A stretch of 64,000 nucleotides of DNA, from contig NZ_VTWS01000002.1 in assembly GCF_008727875.1 (NCBI RefSeq), forward strand, positions 496,001-560,000. Direction: 5' to 3'. How positions within the stretch are numbered: the first letter of the stretch is position 1; each line of letters begins with the position of its first letter. The stretch is from Larkinella humicola. Its GTDB lineage: Bacteria; Bacteroidota; Bacteroidia; Cytophagales; Spirosomataceae. Below, piece after piece: positions 1 to 9,796 of the stretch. The position numbers and the translations under genes are program-made. The notes under the pieces are model-generated. The model made no database searches and was not told the DNA's origin. It saw nothing but the letters and a program-made list of their open reading frames with translations.

Positions 1-248
1 CTGTAGCGCGACGCCCCGCAGGTCGGCTGGGTGACGTACTGCCGCGTGAAAAGCACCGATTGCTGCGCCAGCCGATCCAGATGGGGCGAATGAATCACCG
101 GATTGCCGTAGCATTTGAGGTCAGGACGCAGGTCGTCGATGCTGATGAAAAGCACATTCGGACGTTGGACCCGTTCCTGTGCAGGTCGAATCAATGCGAG
201 TATACCCGGCAAGCCGAAGGCAAACGAGCAAAACAAAATCCATTTCAT
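1..248 (-). CDS. Sulfatase, N-terminal part (cut by window edge)
   Basis: The minus strand reads from ATG at 248 to the window edge, giving about 82 residues. They start with a signal peptide ([18 protein letters not shown]), followed by [18 protein letters not shown], which holds the first metal-binding Asp pair of the alkaline phosphatase/sulfatase fold. The last residues are TCGASRY, the C-x-A/P-S-R motif whose Cys is converted to formylglycine. This is a type I sulfatase, closest in style to iduronate-2-sulfatase-like enzymes. It probably acts in the periplasm. It lies downstream of the SusD gene in the same direction, so the upstream uptake system plausibly handles a sulfated glycan. The substrate cannot be told from this fragment. 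Confidence 0.88.
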   Translation of the reverse strand, partial: MKWILFCSFAFGLPGILALIRPAQERVQRPNVLFISIDDLRPDLKCYGNPVIHSPHLDRLAQQSVLFTRQYVTQPTCGASRY

Positions 249-278
249 CCTGTATACGAATAACCCCGTTTTTTACAG

Positions 279-424
279 CCCACGGTTTTAACCGTGGGGC
301 ATGAAGGCAAAACAATCGAATGCATTGGAACCGTTTTAACGGTTTATTCAAGCCCCAAAACCGTTAAAACGGTTCCCATTAAATTATTGGGTCGTTTTTT
401 TGGACCCACGGTTAAAACCGTGGG
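279..424. repeat. Cluster of four short perfect palindromes (REP-like)
   Basis: Four palindromes lie between the SusD stop and the sulfatase start. Two have the arm CCCACGGTT with a 2-nt loop (279-298 and 405-424). Two have the arm AACCGTT with a 2-nt loop (329-344 and 359-374). The same two palindrome types recur together at 47034-47099. No open frame crosses them. They look like REP-type extragenic palindromes. In RNA they would form a row of hairpins between the two genes. Confidence 0.8.
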
Positions 425-448
425 CTGCCCAAGGTCGTTTTTCTTTCT

Positions 449-2092
449 TTAATAACCCGGATTCTGGGTAAACTCACCCGGATTGGTCACCCGGTCGATC
501 TGGGTCTGCGGAATGGGCCGAACCAGGTGCATCTCCTTGATGTTGGGAGCCGCATCGAGGTTGTATTTTTTGACCCGCGCCAGCAACTGGCCGGTGCGTT
601 TCAGGTCATACCAGCGGTGCATTTCACCCGCCAGTTCACGCGCCCGTTCGTCCAGCACAAATTCCAGGCTGAGGTCACTCGTGGTGATCTGCATGTCTTT
701 TTCTTTGCCAGCCAGAGCCGCGCGGGTTCTCACCACGTTGAAATAAGCAGCCGCTTCGGGCAGTTTGTTCTGACGCCAGGCGGCCTCCCCGGCAATCAGG
801 TACATTTCAGCCAGCCGAATCACGATAAAATCCCGGCGACCGTCGGTGGCATTGATGCTAGTCCGCAGCGGATCGATGTATTTTTTGATCACCGGAAACC
901 GTCGGCGCTGCCCTCCGCCAATCTCGTTGTTGGTGATCGTCGACGCGCCCACCCACGTATCCTTGAAGTCGATGTACCAGTAAGGTGCCGTAGTCTGAGC
1001 AGCATCCGGCACCGAATACGGGACAATTTTAATGGCCGTGTCGCCCGGCATCACGGTTTTTCCGTTAATCGTACCCCGGTTGTTGGCAAACCAGACGGTT
1101 TTGAACGAGCCTTCCCAACGGCTGTCTTTGGACGGATCGAACAGCTTGATCAGGTAGTTGGTCGGCATAAACCGCTGATAGGCCCGGCCATTGGGCAAAT
1201 CCCGAATGATGGTCGGATTCTGGGTATAATCGAACAAAAAGAACAAATGGCTTTCATTACCGGCCCCGTTCGTCAAGGGATCGGCGGTGTATTGCACCGA
1301 CCAGACGACCTCCGCATTGGCATCATTATTAATATCCCAAAGGCTTCCATACGGTTTAATCATCTGAAAGTCATACGCTTTCGTTACCTGACTGGCCAGC
1401 CGCTCAGCCTCGGCCCAATTCCCCAGCGTCAGTTGAACGCGGGCCAGAAGCGCTTCCGAAGCCGGTTTGGTAATCCGTCCGTACATAGCGGCTTTGGCGG
1501 GCAGGTGTTCAATGGCATATTGCAGATCCGGTACGATGCCCTGCTCATAAATCGTCTTGGCGGGCGTTTTTTTCGCCGTGGTCTGCACACCGATGGTTTC
1601 TTCCAATGAAAAATGGACGTCGCCGAACTGCTGAACCAGATGGAAATAGTACAAGGCGCGCAGAAAACGGGCCTCCCCGATGATGCGCGCCCGATTGGCT
1701 TCCGTTACCCCCGCCACGCCCGGAGCGCGGTTGATAACGGCGTTGGCCTGGTTGATCCCGACGTAAAAATTATCCCAAACCGCCGTTACAAAGGCATTGG
1801 AACCCAGAAAGTTGGCGGAATAATTGTTGATATCGGGATAATTGGTCACGCCACCAAAACCGTTGGTGAACATGTCGGTTCCCGTAACGGTCAGGAAGAA
1901 AGCTTCTTCGCGGCCGTAAAACCGGCGCAATGGCGTATAGACGGCTTTCAGCCCGTCTTCCAAACCGCTGGGAGTTGAATAATAACTATCAGCGGTGGCG
2001 AGCCCAACGGGAGTTTCTTCCAGCACGCTCTGGCAGGAGAAAAGACCGACCAGCAGAAGGGCCAGGCTGAGAATGGTAGTGCTATTTTTCAT
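449..2092 (-). CDS. SusD/RagB-family outer-membrane glycan-binding lipoprotein
   Basis: 547 residues. The N-terminus has a lipoprotein signal with LLVGLFSC (Cys20). The body has SusD/RagB features: TPR-like helices such as EARFLRALYYFHLVQQFG, and the C-terminal block WYDLKRTGQLLARVKKYN ending in QNPGY. SusD proteins sit on the cell surface and form a lid over the SusC channel, capturing oligosaccharides. The gene follows SusC by 16 nt and precedes a sulfatase, so it belongs to a polysaccharide utilisation locus. The ligand is unknown. Repeat hairpins follow the stop codon. Confidence 0.95.
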   Translation of the reverse strand: MKNSTTILSLALLLVGLFSCQSVLEETPVGLATADSYYSTPSGLEDGLKAVYTPLRRFYGREEAFFLTVTGTDMFTNGFGGVTNYPDINNYSANFLGSNAFVTAVWDNFYVGINQANAVINRAPGVAGVTEANRARIIGEARFLRALYYFHLVQQFGDVHFSLEETIGVQTTAKKTPAKTIYEQGIVPDLQYAIEHLPAKAAMYGRITKPASEALLARVQLTLGNWAEAERLASQVTKAYDFQMIKPYGSLWDINNDANAEVVWSVQYTADPLTNGAGNESHLFFLFDYTQNPTIIRDLPNGRAYQRFMPTNYLIKLFDPSKDSRWEGSFKTVWFANNRGTINGKTVMPGDTAIKIVPYSVPDAAQTTAPYWYIDFKDTWVGASTITNNEIGGGQRRRFPVIKKYIDPLRTSINATDGRRDFIVIRLAEMYLIAGEAAWRQNKLPEAAAYFNVVRTRAALAGKEKDMQITTSDLSLEFVLDERARELAGEMHRWYDLKRTGQLLARVKKYNLDAAPNIKEMHLVRPIPQTQIDRVTNPGEFTQNPGY

Positions 2093-2108
2093 GACTTGTA
2101 CGGGTCGC

Positions 2109-5100
2109 TTAGAATTTGAGATTCATACCGAATACAAACGTAGCCGAGGTCATCGGTGTGCTGCCGCCCACAATGCCGGTGGCCGTTTCGGGGTCAACCA
2201 GTTTGTAGGGCGAAAAGATAAAAGCATTGTCGGCGGTGGCATACAGCCGCAGGCTCGAAATGTGCGCTTTGGCCAGCAGGCTTTTCGGCAGCGAATACCC
2301 CAGCGTAATGTTGCGGATTTTGACAAACGAGCCATCGAAAAAGCGAACCGCATCGGCATACAAGGGCGCCGAAGCCGCATACGGCAACGGGATTTTGTTC
2401 GTCGGATTGTCGGGTGTCCAGTAATCAAAATTCAGGCTGTTGTAGCGCCCCTGCCACTGATTGCCACCCAGATTGTGAAAATCACTCCGGAGCATCTGCC
2501 CCTGGCGGGCATAGACGAGGAACGAAAAGTCGATCCCCTTGAAACTAAACCGGTTGGTAATCCCACCACTCCATTTCGGCACGATGGAACCCAGTATCGT
2601 CCGGTCGTCGGCATTGATGACGCCATCAGGCTGGTTGGTCAAATTCCCGGCGGCATCCCGGCCATTGACGTCGGCAATCCTGATGTCACCGGGGCGTTGT
2701 TTAGCTTCGGCGGCTGCTTGGGTGGCTTCACTGGTTTGCCAGATACCGAGTTGTTTGAAATTGTAAAAAACCGAGATGGGTTGTCCGATAAACCATTGAT
2801 TTCCCACATCATCCCGGCCATTGAACAGGTCGACAATCTGCTCCTTGTTCGAGAATAGATTCAGGCTGGCGTCCCATTTAAAACCGGAAGGGCTATTGAC
2901 CACGTTGCCATTCAAAGTCAACTCCCAGCCCCGATTGCGGGTGGCACCAATGTTTTGCAGCACCGACGCATAACCGGACGAAATCGGAATCAGGCGACTG
3001 AGCAATAAATCGCTGGTTTTGGTATCATAGCGTTCCAGCGAACCGGAAATCCGGTCGCGCAGGAAACTGAAATCAACTCCCACATTGAGCGTCCTGGATA
3101 TTTCCCATTTCAGATCGGGATTCGGAATGATGCTCAATCCATAGCCGTAGCCCGGTTCCGTGCCAAAGGCGTAAATCGAGCGACTCAGTCCGCCGAGGGT
3201 CTGGTAAGGCGCAATGGACGTGTTGCCCACTTCGCCATAGCCCACGCGCAGTTTCAGGAAAGACAGCACGGTATTGCCCGCCAGGAAGGCTTCGTCCGAA
3301 ATCACCCAGCCCGCCGAAACTGACGGAAAAAAGGCCCAGTTGTTGCCCTTCGATAAGCGTGAGGAACCGTCGGCGCGTCCGGTCAGGGTGAGCAGATACC
3401 GGTCTTTAAACCCGTAGTTGACCCGGCCCATATACGACAGTAATCCCCACTGCGTCAGCGAACTGGTGATGCCGGTAACGGTGCCCGAACTCCCCAGGTT
3501 GTAGAACGAGGACGTTTCAATCGGAATGTTCTGGCCGCTGGCACTTGAGGATTCAAAGCGGTTTTTCTGCGTACTGAACAGCCCGACCACGTTCAGCGAA
3601 TGCTGCCCGAATTTCTTGTTGTAACTCAGGAGGTTTTCGAGCGTGTAAGCAAAGTTCTGCTGGTTCTCGACCGTCGCCCGGCTCGTACCGCCCGCCAGGG
3701 TTCCGGAGTAATTCCCCCGGCGGTAGGTGCTGAAATCCGGGCCGTAGTTCAGGCGGTAGGTAAGCCCATCCGCGAGTTGGTATTCCCCGAAAAGCGTGGC
3801 AAAAACCCGGTATTTCTTCGTTTCATCGACGTATTGATTCGGCTGAAATTCAAGCAGCGGACTGGTCGTATTGCCTTCGCGGGGGTTTGGATAGGCCACA
3901 AAAGCCCCTTCCGCATTGTAGGGTTCGATCAGGGGCGAGAAAAGCAGGGCGTTGTTGTACGGCGCGTTCGACATCACGTTTTGCAGGTCGGTCGATACCG
4001 TCGCGCTCACGCCGATCTTCAGCCGTTCGGTCAATTTGGTGTCGATGTTGGCCCGGAACGAATACCGGCGGTAATCGCTTTTTTGCAGGACACCTTTTTC
4101 ATCGAAAAACGAACCGGACAGGTAATAGGTTGTGTTTTCGGACCCTCCGCTGGCCGAAAGCTGGTGGCTTTGCTGAACACCGTCGCGCAGAATGAGATCC
4201 AGCCAATCGGTCGAAATGCCTTTGCTCAGGTTGTCGATTTCCAGGCTGCTCATCAAAGCCGCGTCCTGGCTGGCGTTGTCGGGAGCGAGTCCCCGCGAAA
4301 TCCGGGCGTACCGGGCAAATTCATTCCCGTTCATCAGGTTCAGGTCTTTCTTGGCCTTTTTGATGCCGTAATACCCATCGTAGCTCAACACGGCTTTCCC
4401 CTCTTTTCCGCGTTTGGTTGTGATCAGAATGACGCCGTTGGCTCCCCGCGACCCGTAAATGGCTACGGCGCTGGCATCTTTCAGCACTTCCATGGACTCG
4501 ATGTCGTTCGGATTGAAGTCGTTGATATTCACATCCGTCGGAATGCCGTCGATGACATACAGCGGGTTGTTGCTGGCGTTGATCGACCGGTTTCCACGAA
4601 TCCGGATGGTGGGATTGGAACCGGGAGCGCCGTTGGCCCGGACGATGTCGACCCCGGCGAGTCGGCCCTGGGCATTCGACAGAAAGTTGGCCGCCGGGGT
4701 TTCGGAAATGTCCTTGCTGGAAATGGAGGAAATCGCGCCCGTCAAATCCCGCTTTTTCTGGGTGCCGTAGCCCACCACCACAATCTCGCTCAAGGTTTTT
4801 TCGTCCGTTTTCAGAACGACGCTTAGCGTGGTTTTGGAACCAATGGGGATTTCCTGCGTCAGATAACCGACAAAGCTGAACACCAGCGTCACCGATTTAT
4901 CCGGCACACTGATGCGAAACTGGCCGTTTCCGTCGGTAGTAGTACCGCGCTGGGTGTCTTTGATCACAATGGAAACGCCGGGCAAACCTCCGCCTTTTTC
5001 GTCCGAAACCGTTCCCGAAATCACTTCCTCAACCGGCTGAGTCAGCAGCGAAGCTTCTGGCGACGAATTGGGTTTAACTGCCGGGGCCACACCGGGCATG

Positions 5101-5456
5101 CGGTTCAGAATAATCTGTTTACCGGATACCTCATAGCCCAGATTCAACGGTTTCAGCATGTCTTCCAAAACCGTCCCCAGCTTTTCACGCTGCACATTCA
5201 GCGAGATTTTCCGGTCGGCCTGGATCAGGCTTGTGCTGTAGAGAAACTTTACTTTGGTCTGCTCTTCGATCAGCGCCAGAACCGTTTTCACGTCCTGATT
5301 CTGCATCTGTATCGTCACTTTGGTATTCAGGATAGCCTGCGCCCGGATACCGGTCGCTAAAGCGATGCTGGTTACCAGTCCCGAAAGGAGCAGTTGCAGA
5401 CAACTCAGCTTCAGAGCCATTCGCCAGGAGTACAGGGTAGGGAGATTTTTTTTCAT
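2109..5456 (-). CDS. SusC/RagA-family TonB-dependent receptor with STN domain
   Basis: 1115 residues. Order: signal peptide to about residue 40, STN domain (about 45-120, secretin/TonB N-terminus), carboxypeptidase-regulatory-like domain (about 143-222), linker EIVVVGYGTQKKRDLTG leading into the plug, then a 22-strand barrel ending in FVFGMNLKF. Plug motif LYVIDGIPTDVN and the block VLKDASAVAIYGSRGANGV are typical of SusC. The extra STN domain marks receptors that signal to an anti-sigma factor. FecR and sigma genes lie just upstream on the same strand. The role is TonB-driven import of a glycan fragment with transmembrane signalling. Confidence 0.96.
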   Translation of the reverse strand: MKKNLPTLYSWRMALKLSCLQLLLSGLVTSIALATGIRAQAILNTKVTIQMQNQDVKTVLALIEEQTKVKFLYSTSLIQADRKISLNVQREKLGTVLEDMLKPLNLGYEVSGKQIILNRMPGVAPAVKPNSSPEASLLTQPVEEVISGTVSDEKGGGLPGVSIVIKDTQRGTTTDGNGQFRISVPDKSVTLVFSFVGYLTQEIPIGSKTTLSVVLKTDEKTLSEIVVVGYGTQKKRDLTGAISSISSKDISETPAANFLSNAQGRLAGVDIVRANGAPGSNPTIRIRGNRSINASNNPLYVIDGIPTDVNINDFNPNDIESMEVLKDASAVAIYGSRGANGVILITTKRGKEGKAVLSYDGYYGIKKAKKDLNLMNGNEFARYARISRGLAPDNASQDAALMSSLEIDNLSKGISTDWLDLILRDGVQQSHQLSASGGSENTTYYLSGSFFDEKGVLQKSDYRRYSFRANIDTKLTERLKIGVSATVSTDLQNVMSNAPYNNALLFSPLIEPYNAEGAFVAYPNPREGNTTSPLLEFQPNQYVDETKKYRVFATLFGEYQLADGLTYRLNYGPDFSTYRRGNYSGTLAGGTSRATVENQQNFAYTLENLLSYNKKFGQHSLNVVGLFSTQKNRFESSSASGQNIPIETSSFYNLGSSGTVTGITSSLTQWGLLSYMGRVNYGFKDRYLLTLTGRADGSSRLSKGNNWAFFPSVSAGWVISDEAFLAGNTVLSFLKLRVGYGEVGNTSIAPYQTLGGLSRSIYAFGTEPGYGYGLSIIPNPDLKWEISRTLNVGVDFSFLRDRISGSLERYDTKTSDLLLSRLIPISSGYASVLQNIGATRNRGWELTLNGNVVNSPSGFKWDASLNLFSNKEQIVDLFNGRDDVGNQWFIGQPISVFYNFKQLGIWQTSEATQAAAEAKQRPGDIRIADVNGRDAAGNLTNQPDGVINADDRTILGSIVPKWSGGITNRFSFKGIDFSFLVYARQGQMLRSDFHNLGGNQWQGRYNSLNFDYWTPDNPTNKIPLPYAASAPLYADAVRFFDGSFVKIRNITLGYSLPKSLLAKAHISSLRLYATADNAFIFSPYKLVDPETATGIVGGSTPMTSATFVFGMNLKF

Positions 5457-5592
5457 GTATTCAGTTTATTAGGTGTATTGGGATAAGGGTCGTTTGCTTC
5501 GCCTGCCCTTTTCGAGGGGCGAAAGTATTTCATTTTTTAGTAATGAGGATGAATTTAGTAAATTAAATCACTAGACTAGCTATACATTTTAC

Positions 5593-5609
5593 GAGAACCC
5601 TTGGTTCTC
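5593..5609. other. Short hairpin downstream of FecR stop
   Basis: Arms GAGAACC and GGTTCTC with a 3-nt loop lie about 20 nt after the FecR stop on the minus strand, inside the 171-nt FecR-SusC gap. There is no U tract on either strand, so it is not a standard terminator. It could pause transcription or serve as an operator for the SusC gene. Nothing else recognisable is in this gap. Confidence 0.35.
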
Positions 5610-5627
5610 AGCACCTATCTGCTCCAT

Positions 5628-6695
5628 TTATTGACAGCCTTTTGCCGAAATAACAATCTGTGCGTCAACGATTTCGTAATGACCCTCGATGCCTTTGCAA
5701 AGGAGCGTCAGCTTTTCAAAAAGTGGTTCTTCAGCTAAAGAGGCCGTTAACAGACAATTTCCCAGTAGTTCTTCGTCGTATACGATGTCGATTCCGTAGG
5801 CCTGCTCCAATTCCGAAAAGATCCGAGCGACAGGCGCATCCTTAAACTCAAAGTTGTGGGGATGAATGGGTTCCGGCTCAGCCACCAGCGATTTCTTCAT
5901 CCGAACCTCGTCGCGCGAGAAGGCCAACTGCTGGTTGGGGGTCAAAACCACCCCTTCGAGTTCCCGGTTGGCCTGCATCGCATTGGCACGGCTGTCGGTT
6001 CGGGCAAAAACCGAGACTTTGCCGGTTTTCACCTGCACCACCACCTGCTTGCCCGCTTCGGCGGCTTTGATCCAGAAACTGGTGCCCAGCACTTTGGTAA
6101 CCAGTTCGTCGGCGTACACAAAGAACGGTTTTGCGGGATTTTTGGTCACCTGAAAGAAGGCTTCACCGGTCAAATACACCTCCCGTTTCGCCTGACCACC
6201 AAAATCCCGGGCGAAACTAATTCGGCTATTGGGCTGCAACAGAACCGTGCTTTGGTCGGGCAGACGAACCGTCAGAGGCCGATCCGACTGGTTGACTTTT
6301 TCCAGCAAAGCCGTAGACGACTGATCGATCAACTGCTCATACTGCGTTGGAAGGCGGTTTTTCTGGTAGACCCAATGTCCCAGACCAAGTAGAATGGAGG
6401 CAGCCGCCAGCCAGCGCCACGGGAGCGGGAATCGGTGCATGGGGGCGGGTTGCATGCGTTCGCGGACGTTCGTAAACATCCGTTCGACCTGGTTCTCGTC
6501 CGGATAATCCTGGATGACGGCTTCATCGATTGCCTGCAAAACCATCCGGGCATGGTCGACAACCGGCTGTTTTTCAGGATGTCTGTCCAGAAATTGCCGC
6601 CAGAAAGCATCGGTTTCCGGGGTCGGTGCATACACCCATTGTCTGAAGGACTCCTCCTTTAAAAAATCCTCCAAATCGAAATCCGCGTACTCCAT
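5628..6695 (-). CDS. FecR-family anti-sigma factor
   Basis: 355 residues. A cytoplasmic N-terminal helical part (1-85) is followed by one membrane segment near 87-106 (RWLAAASILLGLGHWVY), then the periplasmic FecR domain with LPDQSTVLLQPNSRISF and VYLTGEAFFQVTKNPAKPF. A C-terminal DUF4974-type domain contains FKDAPVARIFSELEQAYGI. FecR proteins hold the ECF sigma factor and release it when the STN domain of the loaded receptor contacts the periplasmic part. The gene lies between the sigma gene and the STN-bearing SusC, as expected for such a signalling trio. Confidence 0.95.
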   Translation of the reverse strand: MEYADFDLEDFLKEESFRQWVYAPTPETDAFWRQFLDRHPEKQPVVDHARMVLQAIDEAVIQDYPDENQVERMFTNVRERMQPAPMHRFPLPWRWLAAASILLGLGHWVYQKNRLPTQYEQLIDQSSTALLEKVNQSDRPLTVRLPDQSTVLLQPNSRISFARDFGGQAKREVYLTGEAFFQVTKNPAKPFFVYADELVTKVLGTSFWIKAAEAGKQVVVQVKTGKVSVFARTDSRANAMQANRELEGVVLTPNQQLAFSRDEVRMKKSLVAEPEPIHPHNFEFKDAPVARIFSELEQAYGIDIVYDEELLGNCLLTASLAEEPLFEKLTLLCKGIEGHYEIVDAQIVISAKGCQ

Positions 6696-6761
6696 CCTAT
6701 TACTTTTTGGCTACGTAATTAGATTATGCCTTTAGGAAGAAAGAGAAATTGAAGCCGCGGT

Positions 6762-7361
6762 TTAACTCACTTGCGAAGAAAAAAAAAACAGGATGGTGCT
6801 AAACAGAAAAGCGAACTGACGGAGTTTATGCAGCCCGCGTTGCAGCAAATTCCGGACGGATTGTTCGTTGATCGCCAGAATGTCCGCGATCTGGGCGTAG
6901 CTGAAATCCTGGTAATAGTAGAGCATCAGGACTTCGTATTGGCGAAGCGGCAATTTTTTTAGTTTGGCCTGCAAATCAGCGGTTTGTGTTTGCAGCATTT
7001 CGGCATTGATCACCTCCGTTTCCTGCGCCGGGCTGGTCGGAAGCCGCCACTCGTCGGTCATTTCCCAGCTTTCGGAGGCAAGCTGATCGGGCCGAAGGGC
7101 CTTGTGAATCTTCCGGCGTAGGGATCGAAACAAATAAAACCGGGCCGATTCCACGTCACTCAGGCGGCTACGGCTTTGCCACAAATCCACAAACAGGTCC
7201 TGAACCGCATCTTCAACCGCCTGATCGTCGCGGGACAGCTTTTTACCGTAACTGAACAACACCCGGACATACCGCTGGTAGAGCACCCCAAAGGCGGTTT
7301 CGTCACCCTGTTTGAAGGCCTGCCACAAAGCTTTATCGTCCGTAGTTTCCGAAAAAGGCAT
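6762..7361 (-). CDS. ECF RNA polymerase sigma factor (PUL-linked)
   Basis: About 199 residues from the ATG at 7361 (MPFSETTDDKALW). An in-frame ATG at 7409 would add 16 residues that do not resemble the family. Region 2 is seen in VEDAVQDLFVDLWQSR and region 4 in LPLRQYEVLMLYYYQDFSY with the helix-turn-helix SYAQIADILAINEQSVRNLL. The tail LFSTILFFFSS is strongly hydrophobic, like tails seen on other PUL-linked ECF sigma factors. It should direct polymerase to the neighbouring SusC/D operon and be restrained by the adjacent FecR protein. Confidence 0.93.
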   Translation of the reverse strand: MPFSETTDDKALWQAFKQGDETAFGVLYQRYVRVLFSYGKKLSRDDQAVEDAVQDLFVDLWQSRSRLSDVESARFYLFRSLRRKIHKALRPDQLASESWEMTDEWRLPTSPAQETEVINAEMLQTQTADLQAKLKKLPLRQYEVLMLYYYQDFSYAQIADILAINEQSVRNLLQRGLHKLRQFAFLFSTILFFFSSQVS

Positions 7362-7462
7362 CAACGTGCTGAAGTAAAAAGTTGCTCTAATCCGACGGTT
7401 TTGATCCAAAAATCAGCCGGTTCGCTTTCTCTTATAGCCTGAAAGATCACTAAAGTACAAAC

Positions 7463-7470
7463 CAAAGGTA
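7463..7470 (-). promoter_or_regulatory. Putative -7 element for the sigma gene
   Basis: The minus strand reads TACCTTTG, matching the Bacteroidota -7 consensus TAnnTTTG. It is about 100 nt before the preferred sigma start. No clear TTTG -33 element lies 19-21 nt upstream. The assignment rests on the octamer and its position only. Confidence 0.4.
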
Positions 7471-7549
7471 CAATTACTTCTTAAAATGTGTCTATCGTAC
7501 GGAAGAAATCGGTCGGAGTTCAGATACGCCATCGAATTCATTTTTTCAC

Positions 7550-7557
7550 TACTTTTG
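7550..7557 (+). promoter_or_regulatory. Putative -7 element for the DPP IV gene
   Basis: TACTTTTG matches TAnnTTTG and lies 26 nt before the DPP IV start codon, giving a short leader. No good -33 TTTG is visible. This is the only consensus-like octamer between the divergent sigma and DPP IV genes on this strand. Confidence 0.45.
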
Positions 7558-7582
7558 AACACACTTCACGCTGACTGGCCTT

Positions 7583-9796
7583 ATGTTCCGTACCTTATTT
7601 TCGTTTCAATTTCTTTTCGTTCTTTTTATTCAGTTTCCCGCTTTTCCCCAACAAAAGCAACGGTTTCAAAATCTGCAACAGGCGCTGGCCGCGTCCGGTC
7701 AACTCGCTGGTTCACAAGGTCCTTCGAGCGTTAATTGGATCGATGGCGGGACCCGTTTTTCTTTTATCGACCAGGGTGTGATTAAATCATTTTCGCCCAA
7801 AGACCAGCGCGAAGAGGTGGTTTTTGACGGCAGTGCGCTCCAGTTTCCCGAAACCGGCCAGCCGTTTACCTATGAATCGTTTCAATGGTCGAAAGACTCC
7901 AAAAATCTGTTGTTTCAAACCAACTTCCGGCCCGTCTGGCGTCGCTCGGGCATTTCGGATTATTACGTGTACAGTGTCGCCGATAAAAGCCTGAAGCAGG
8001 TTGCAAAAGACGCCCAAACTGCTGAACTTTCACCCGACGGATTGAAGATTGGTTACGAGCGGGACGGAAATCTGTATGTGTTTGACTTTGCCACGCTGAA
8101 AGAAACGCAGCTCACCAACGATGCCGCTCCCTCGCTCTACAACGGCCGGTTTGGCTGGGCCTACGAGGAAGAATTTGGTCTGGCGCAGGCCTGGGAATGG
8201 TCGCCCGACAGCAAGTTCATCGCCTACTGGCAGATTGACGAGCGCGAAGTGCCGATCTACGCCATGACCGATTACAAGGGCTTTGACGAAAACTTCACAA
8301 AGCTCCCCTACCCGCGCGTGGGTGACAAGAATCCGACCGCCCGAATCGGCGTCGTCGAGTTGTCCAACACCCAGCAAAAATGGATGAAAATCGAGCTGGG
8401 CGACGGCTATATTCCCCGCATTTACTGGACGTCGCAGGAAGGGCAACTGGCGGTGGTGCACCTGAACCGCAAGCAAAACCACCTGAAACTGTTTTTGACC
8501 AACGCCCGCACCGGCGACGCGAAGCAGATTATGGAGGAAACGTCGAAAACCTGGGTCGATGTGTTCGATTTCTTCGCCGGTATCATGCACTATTTCTATT
8601 TTCCGGCCAATTCGCAGGAGTTTTTCTGGGTTTCGGAGCGGGATGGCTGGGCGCATCTGTACCGGTATGATTATACCGGAAAACTGCTGAATCAGGTTAC
8701 GAAGGGCAAATGGGAAGTGGTTTTTGTGCACAACATCGACGCCAAAAATAAGAAGATTTACTACACCTCGACTGAACAGTCGCCTTTGGACCGGCAACTG
8801 TATGCGGTTGATTTTGACGGAAAAAACAAGCGGAAACTGACTCAGTCAGCGGGCCGGCACAAGATCGATTTTGCGCCCAACAGCCAGTATTACATCGACC
8901 GGTTTTCGAACACCACCACGCCCACCCGCGTAGAACTGTGGGACACCAAAGGCAAGCTCATCAAACCGCTGGAAACCAACGCCAACGTGACGAAATTCAT
9001 CAGCAACTATGCCTACGCGACGAAGGAATTGACCCATTTCACGACGTCCGATGGACAGAAAATCGACATTTCAATCCTGAAACCGCTCGATTTCGACGCC
9101 ACCAAAAAGTATCCGGTGGTGATGGACATTTACGGTGGACCGGGTGCACAATCGGTTTACAATGAGTTCAATACGTCCGGATGGCACCAGTTTCTGGCGC
9201 AACAGGGTTACGTCATTGTGAGTGTGAACAACCGGGGCAGTGGCGGCTACGGTTCTGATTTTGAGAAAGTGGTTTACGAAAAACTCGGCCAGTACGAAAG
9301 CCGGGACTTTGTTGAAACCGCCAAATACCTGGGTACGCTGCCCTGGATCGATGGTGGCCGGATGGCCATCCGGGGACACAGCTATGGCGGGTACATGAGC
9401 AGCTATACGATGCTGACCCACCCCGGTATTTTCAAAGTTGCGCTCGTGGGTGCCCCCGTCACCGACTGGCGGCTGTACGACAGCATTTACACCGAACGCT
9501 ACATGGGGTTGCTGCCCGAAAACGACGCCCAATACCAGAAAAGCGCGGTTTCGCCGAACGCTAAAAACCTCCAGGGTAAACTGTTTATCGCGCATTCGAC
9601 GATGGATGAAAACGTTCACGTCCGGAACACCATGCAGTTGATGAATGCGCTGGAAGACGCCGGGAAAGACGCCGACCTGCGCATTTATCCACCGGGTGCG
9701 CACGGCGTGGCCTACAACAGCACCAGTTCACTGCTGCTTTATCAGCAGTATACGGAATATCTGGAGAAGTATTTGAAAAACGGGGCGGTCGACTAA
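7583..9796 (+). CDS. Dipeptidyl peptidase IV (S9B family), exported
   Basis: 737 residues, the normal size for bacterial DPP IV. A signal peptide ends near FPAFPQQ. The N-terminal two thirds is the eight-bladed beta-propeller, including NGRFGWAYEEEFGLAQAWEW, which carries the double Glu (EE) that binds the substrate N-terminus. The C-terminal alpha/beta-hydrolase part has the nucleophile motif GHSYGGY (Ser600), then the Asp in HSTMDENVH and the His in PPGAHGVAYN. It removes X-Pro/X-Ala dipeptides from peptides in the periplasm or at the surface. It stands alone on the plus strand and its stop abuts the next, convergent gene without any gap. Confidence 0.96.
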   Translation: MFRTLFSFQFLFVLFIQFPAFPQQKQRFQNLQQALAASGQLAGSQGPSSVNWIDGGTRFSFIDQGVIKSFSPKDQREEVVFDGSALQFPETGQPFTYESFQWSKDSKNLLFQTNFRPVWRRSGISDYYVYSVADKSLKQVAKDAQTAELSPDGLKIGYERDGNLYVFDFATLKETQLTNDAAPSLYNGRFGWAYEEEFGLAQAWEWSPDSKFIAYWQIDEREVPIYAMTDYKGFDENFTKLPYPRVGDKNPTARIGVVELSNTQQKWMKIELGDGYIPRIYWTSQEGQLAVVHLNRKQNHLKLFLTNARTGDAKQIMEETSKTWVDVFDFFAGIMHYFYFPANSQEFFWVSERDGWAHLYRYDYTGKLLNQVTKGKWEVVFVHNIDAKNKKIYYTSTEQSPLDRQLYAVDFDGKNKRKLTQSAGRHKIDFAPNSQYYIDRFSNTTTPTRVELWDTKGKLIKPLETNANVTKFISNYAYATKELTHFTTSDGQKIDISILKPLDFDATKKYPVVMDIYGGPGAQSVYNEFNTSGWHQFLAQQGYVIVSVNNRGSGGYGSDFEKVVYEKLGQYESRDFVETAKYLGTLPWIDGGRMAIRGHSYGGYMSSYTMLTHPGIFKVALVGAPVTDWRLYDSIYTERYMGLLPENDAQYQKSAVSPNAKNLQGKLFIAHSTMDENVHVRNTMQLMNALEDAGKDADLRIYPPGAHGVAYNSTSSLLLYQQYTEYLEKYLKNGAVD

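Noticed and set aside
527-1609. Long open frame antisense to SusD (also 3600-4826 and others antisense to SusC)
   Set aside because: Arg/Pro-rich translations without domains, opposite clear genes. Products of codon bias in high-GC third positions.
7486-7734. Short frame before DPP IV
   Set aside because: Overlaps the promoter and DPP IV start in another frame; no family resemblance.
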